Assembly: GCA_002707655.1 (NCBI GenBank)
Contig: PANO01000061.1
Coordinates: 4,594 to 11,918 of the forward strand
DNA: 7,325 bases
Direction of reading: 5' to 3'
Origin: Deltaproteobacteria bacterium
Lineage (GTDB): Bacteria > SAR324 > NAC60-12
Each line of letters begins with the position of its first letter. Position 1 is the first letter of the stretch. The position numbers were made by a program, and so were the translations under genes. Under the pieces are notes generated by a model. The model saw only the letters and a list, made by a program, of their open reading frames with translations. It had not been told where the DNA came from and ran no database searches. Below, in pieces: positions 5,632 to 7,325 of this stretch.

Positions 5632-6656
5632 ATCCCTCCTTGCTGAGTGTGTCGTTTCGGCAGTCCGGGTTGCCAAAGGCGCCCCTGCCATGTGTTTGCT
5701 GCGGTCAAATGATCCTCGATGAACTGCGTGGGGCGCATCTTCTCCCGGGTCCACTCCGGAGCCACGAGTTCATCCCAGCGCGATGCCACCGCCGCCAGCC
5801 GATGAATTGCGATTTCCGGAGCGAGGTGTTCCAGAAAAACGGCGACCTTGCGGGTGTATGCTTCCAAGCTAACCGGTGCAAACCCTCCTTGCCGGTAAAG
5901 CTGCTCCAGCGGTGTGTTTTTCAAAACGTGCAGGTTATGCAACTTCACGCCATCAACCCCTAGTTCCGAAAGCAACTCTGCCGTTTCCCGAAGTTGCGCG
6001 TCCGTTTCCCCTGGAAGTCCGAACATGAGGTGGACGCACAGGTTCACGTTCGGAAGCGCCTTGAGCTTGCGGATCGCCGTCAACGAACAAGCCCGGTCGT
6101 GTCCCCGCGCAAGAAACTCCAACTGCGCATCATCCAGCGTTTGCACACCCAATTCAACGGAAAGGTAGCGCTCACGGGCAAATGCCGCCATCGTGCGCAG
6201 CATTGCTCGCGGCAAGCAATCCGGGCGGGTGCCGACAACCACACCTAGCACATCCTCCTCCTCCAGCGCTTCCTCGTAAAGTTGTTGGAGTGTGCGGATG
6301 CGGCCAAAGGTGTTGGTGTACGCCTGAAAATACACGAGAAAACGCTCGGCCCGGTAGCGGCGGCGGATTGCTTTGCGGTTGACCCGGATTTGTTCGCGGA
6401 GGGGCAGATCGCGGTGCTGGTGGTAGGCGGCGGAACCCCATTCGTCACAGAACACACACACACGCATTCCCCCCATGCCTTCGCGGTTGGGACAGGTTTC
6501 GGCAACCGAAACACTGACCTTGAAGACCTTGGTGCCGAAGCGCTCGCGGTAGTGTTGACTGAGTGGACGGTAGCGCTTGCCGTGCAGGAATTGGGGCGGG
6601 TCGAGGAGGTTTGCTCGCTCGTCTCTCATCACTCGTCGTCTAGGGCTGGTACGCAT
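5628..6656 (-). CDS. TIGR01212-family radical SAM protein (YhcC/YtqA-like)
   Basis: The 342-residue product has the family's hallmark cluster-binding motif: CPNREGMGGMRVCVFC, with cysteines at 55, 67 and 70 (C-x11-C-x2-C). Further radical SAM core segments are FQAYTNTF (110-117), GTRPDCL (142-148), SVELGVQTL (166-174), HLMFGLPGET (209-218) and KLHNLHVLKNTPLEQLY (238-254). The family resembles the Elp3 radical SAM fold and would bind a [4Fe-4S] cluster and S-adenosylmethionine in the cytoplasm. Its physiological reaction is not settled, so I give no symbol. The ATG at 6656 abuts the stop of the RodZ-like gene. A second ATG at 6629 is possible, and neither has a good Shine-Dalgarno. Six GT units cover the codons around Cys67. 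The TGA stop overlaps the rsfS TTG start. Confidence 0.92.
   Translation of the reverse strand: MRTSPRRRVMRDERANLLDPPQFLHGKRYRPLSQHYRERFGTKVFKVSVSVAETCPNREGMGGMRVCVFCDEWGSAAYHQHRDLPLREQIRVNRKAIRRRYRAERFLVYFQAYTNTFGRIRTLQQLYEEALEEEDVLGVVVGTRPDCLPRAMLRTMAAFARERYLSVELGVQTLDDAQLEFLARGHDRACSLTAIRKLKALPNVNLCVHLMFGLPGETDAQLRETAELLSELGVDGVKLHNLHVLKNTPLEQLYRQGGFAPVSLEAYTRKVAVFLEHLAPEIAIHRLAAVASRWDELVAPEWTREKMRPTQFIEDHLTAANTWQGRLWQPGLPKRHTQQGGI
5635..5640 (-). promoter_or_regulatory. Shine-Dalgarno deciding the rsfS TTG start
   Basis: On the minus strand these bases read AGGAGG, the strongest Shine-Dalgarno I saw in the window. It lies 3 nt before TTG (5631-5629) and inside the last codons of the radical SAM gene. 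Its position argues for the 118-residue RsfS over longer versions. Confidence 0.6.
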
Positions 6657-7325
6657 TCAGTTCAGGAGCGAGGCGTCGAGGACGTGGTCGAGCAGCAGGT
6701 CTTGAGACGAATCCAGTTTCAGGGGTTTGCCGTTGAGCTTCACCTCCACGCTGTGGACGTTTCCCACCGTTAGCACATAGCTCACAGTGGCTTCCCACTC
6801 GTAGGTGTCTCCGGCCTCCAGCAGCACATCCACTCCGGTCTTCCCGTCGATCTCCAGCGAGATCCACACCCGCTCGTGGGCATCAACCGTGAGTTGCAAT
6901 CCGGGAGGTGCGACTTGGGCGCCCGCGATGCTTGCGGCTGTCGCTGCTTCGGCAATCGTCTCTTCTGTCATGACCGCTGTTACCTCGGCGGGTTCACTTT
7001 CCTCGGCTTGCGCGGTTGGTTCGGAAGTGGGAATCGGTTTTGCAACGGCCTCTTCGACCTCAACGGCTTGCGGTTCTGCAGGAAAGGTTTCCGAAAGACG
7101 GGCTGTCTGCTCTGCGTTTGGCGCTGTGGTGGTTTCCGAAGCAACCACGGCCTGTTCCTCGGCAACAGTCTCCGAGGACTCAGCAGTTTCCGTCACCTGC
7201 GATGCCGGGGCTTGCGGCTCCGGAGTCGCTTCCGTGGCTGGCTTCGGTTCCACAATGACTGCGGCTTCCGAAGGTCCAGAATCGAGCTGGGACTCCATCA
7301 CATACCACGCAACCGCCATCCCCAC
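6657..7325 (-). CDS. RodZ-like cell-shape protein, C-terminal part (N-terminus beyond window)
   Basis: The reading frame is open to the right edge, so the N-terminus is missing. What remains begins with VGMAVAWYVME, probably the end of a transmembrane helix. A roughly 120-residue linker rich in Glu, Ala, Thr, Pro and Val follows (about 15-138). It ends in a small beta domain (about 141-222): LQLTVDAHERVWISLEIDGK, VLLEAGDTYEWEA, LTVGNVHSVEVKLNGKPLKL. This closely follows the RodZ C-terminal (DUF4115) domain. RodZ couples the MreB cytoskeleton to the elongasome through an N-terminal helix-turn-helix domain, a membrane span and this periplasmic domain. The helix-turn-helix part should lie just to the right. 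The apparent GTG at 7325 is an ordinary Val codon or a chance start, not a trusted one. The TGA stop abuts the radical SAM gene. Together with murB and ftsQ it gives the operon a wall-morphogenesis theme. Confidence 0.8.
   Translation of the reverse strand: MGMAVAWYVMESQLDSGPSEAAVIVEPKPATEATPEPQAPASQVTETAESSETVAEEQAVVASETTTAPNAEQTARLSETFPAEPQAVEVEEAVAKPIPTSEPTAQAEESEPAEVTAVMTEETIAEAATAASIAGAQVAPPGLQLTVDAHERVWISLEIDGKTGVDVLLEAGDTYEWEATVSYVLTVGNVHSVEVKLNGKPLKLDSSQDLLLDHVLDASLLN
6912..7283 (-). repeat. Low-complexity Glu/Ala/Thr/Pro/Val linker coding region
   Basis: This stretch of the RodZ-like gene encodes an acidic, disordered-looking linker between the membrane span and the folded C-terminal domain. 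Glu-Ala, Ala-Glu, Thr-Glu and Pro-Glu pairs recur without an exact unit. It probably spans the periplasm or wall, is expected to vary in length between relatives, and causes a string of meaningless open frames on other strands. Confidence 0.6.

Noticed and set aside
5632..5754. Upstream extension of rsfS to 5691 or 5754
   Set aside because: The added residues lie inside the radical SAM gene, do not match the RsfS family and have no Shine-Dalgarno. The TTG at 5631 has AGGAGG and gives the normal length.
1..7325. CRISPR arrays, tRNA or rRNA genes, insertion sequences, phage genes
   Set aside because: No regular direct repeats, RNA gene signatures or transposase or phage motifs were seen on either strand.

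Overview
The window looks like a bacterial chromosome segment. It is moderately GC-rich and compactly coded, and every gene seen belongs to a housekeeping or envelope family. No plasmid, phage or insertion-sequence signature is visible. The combination of a RodZ-type protein, FtsQ, MurB, a GspE/PilB-type ATPase and a GAF/HD-GYP protein points to a Gram-negative, didermic bacterium. The gene mix would fit Verrucomicrobiota (Opitutae-like), but that assignment is a low-confidence impression and was not tested.

Right and central part (7325 down to 1733, minus strand): six co-directional genes packed almost without gaps. In transcription order they are the C-terminal part of a RodZ-like morphogenesis protein (cut by the window edge), a TIGR01212/YhcC-type radical SAM protein, the ribosome silencing factor RsfS, MurB (peptidoglycan precursor synthesis), FtsQ (divisome) and a GspE/PilB-family secretion or pilus ATPase. 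Four of the five junctions abut or overlap by a few bases (TGA/ATG, TTGA, TAG/ATG, GTGA). This supports one transcript with translational coupling. Three of the six products (RodZ, MurB, FtsQ) act in wall growth and division. RsfS links to translation, the radical SAM protein has no settled role, and the ATPase is a lone component of a secretion or pilus machine.

Left part: a hotdog-fold acyl-CoA thioesterase (1270-1731) is the only plus-strand gene. Its stop is separated from the stop of the convergent ATPase gene by one base. Upstream of it lies a non-coding stretch (1101-1269) shared with a divergent minus-strand gene (1100 to the left edge), which encodes a GAF sensor joined to the start of an HD-GYP cyclic-di-GMP phosphodiesterase domain. 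This intergenic region holds a perfect 9-bp inverted repeat with an 11-bp spacer overlapping a plausible promoter, and a near-copy of one arm lies closer to the divergent gene.

No clearly undescribed system is visible. The points most worth a second look are the operator-like repeat, the shortened and altered zinc site of the ATPase, the attachment of that ATPase to an rsfS-murB-ftsQ operon, and the non-ATG start of rsfS.
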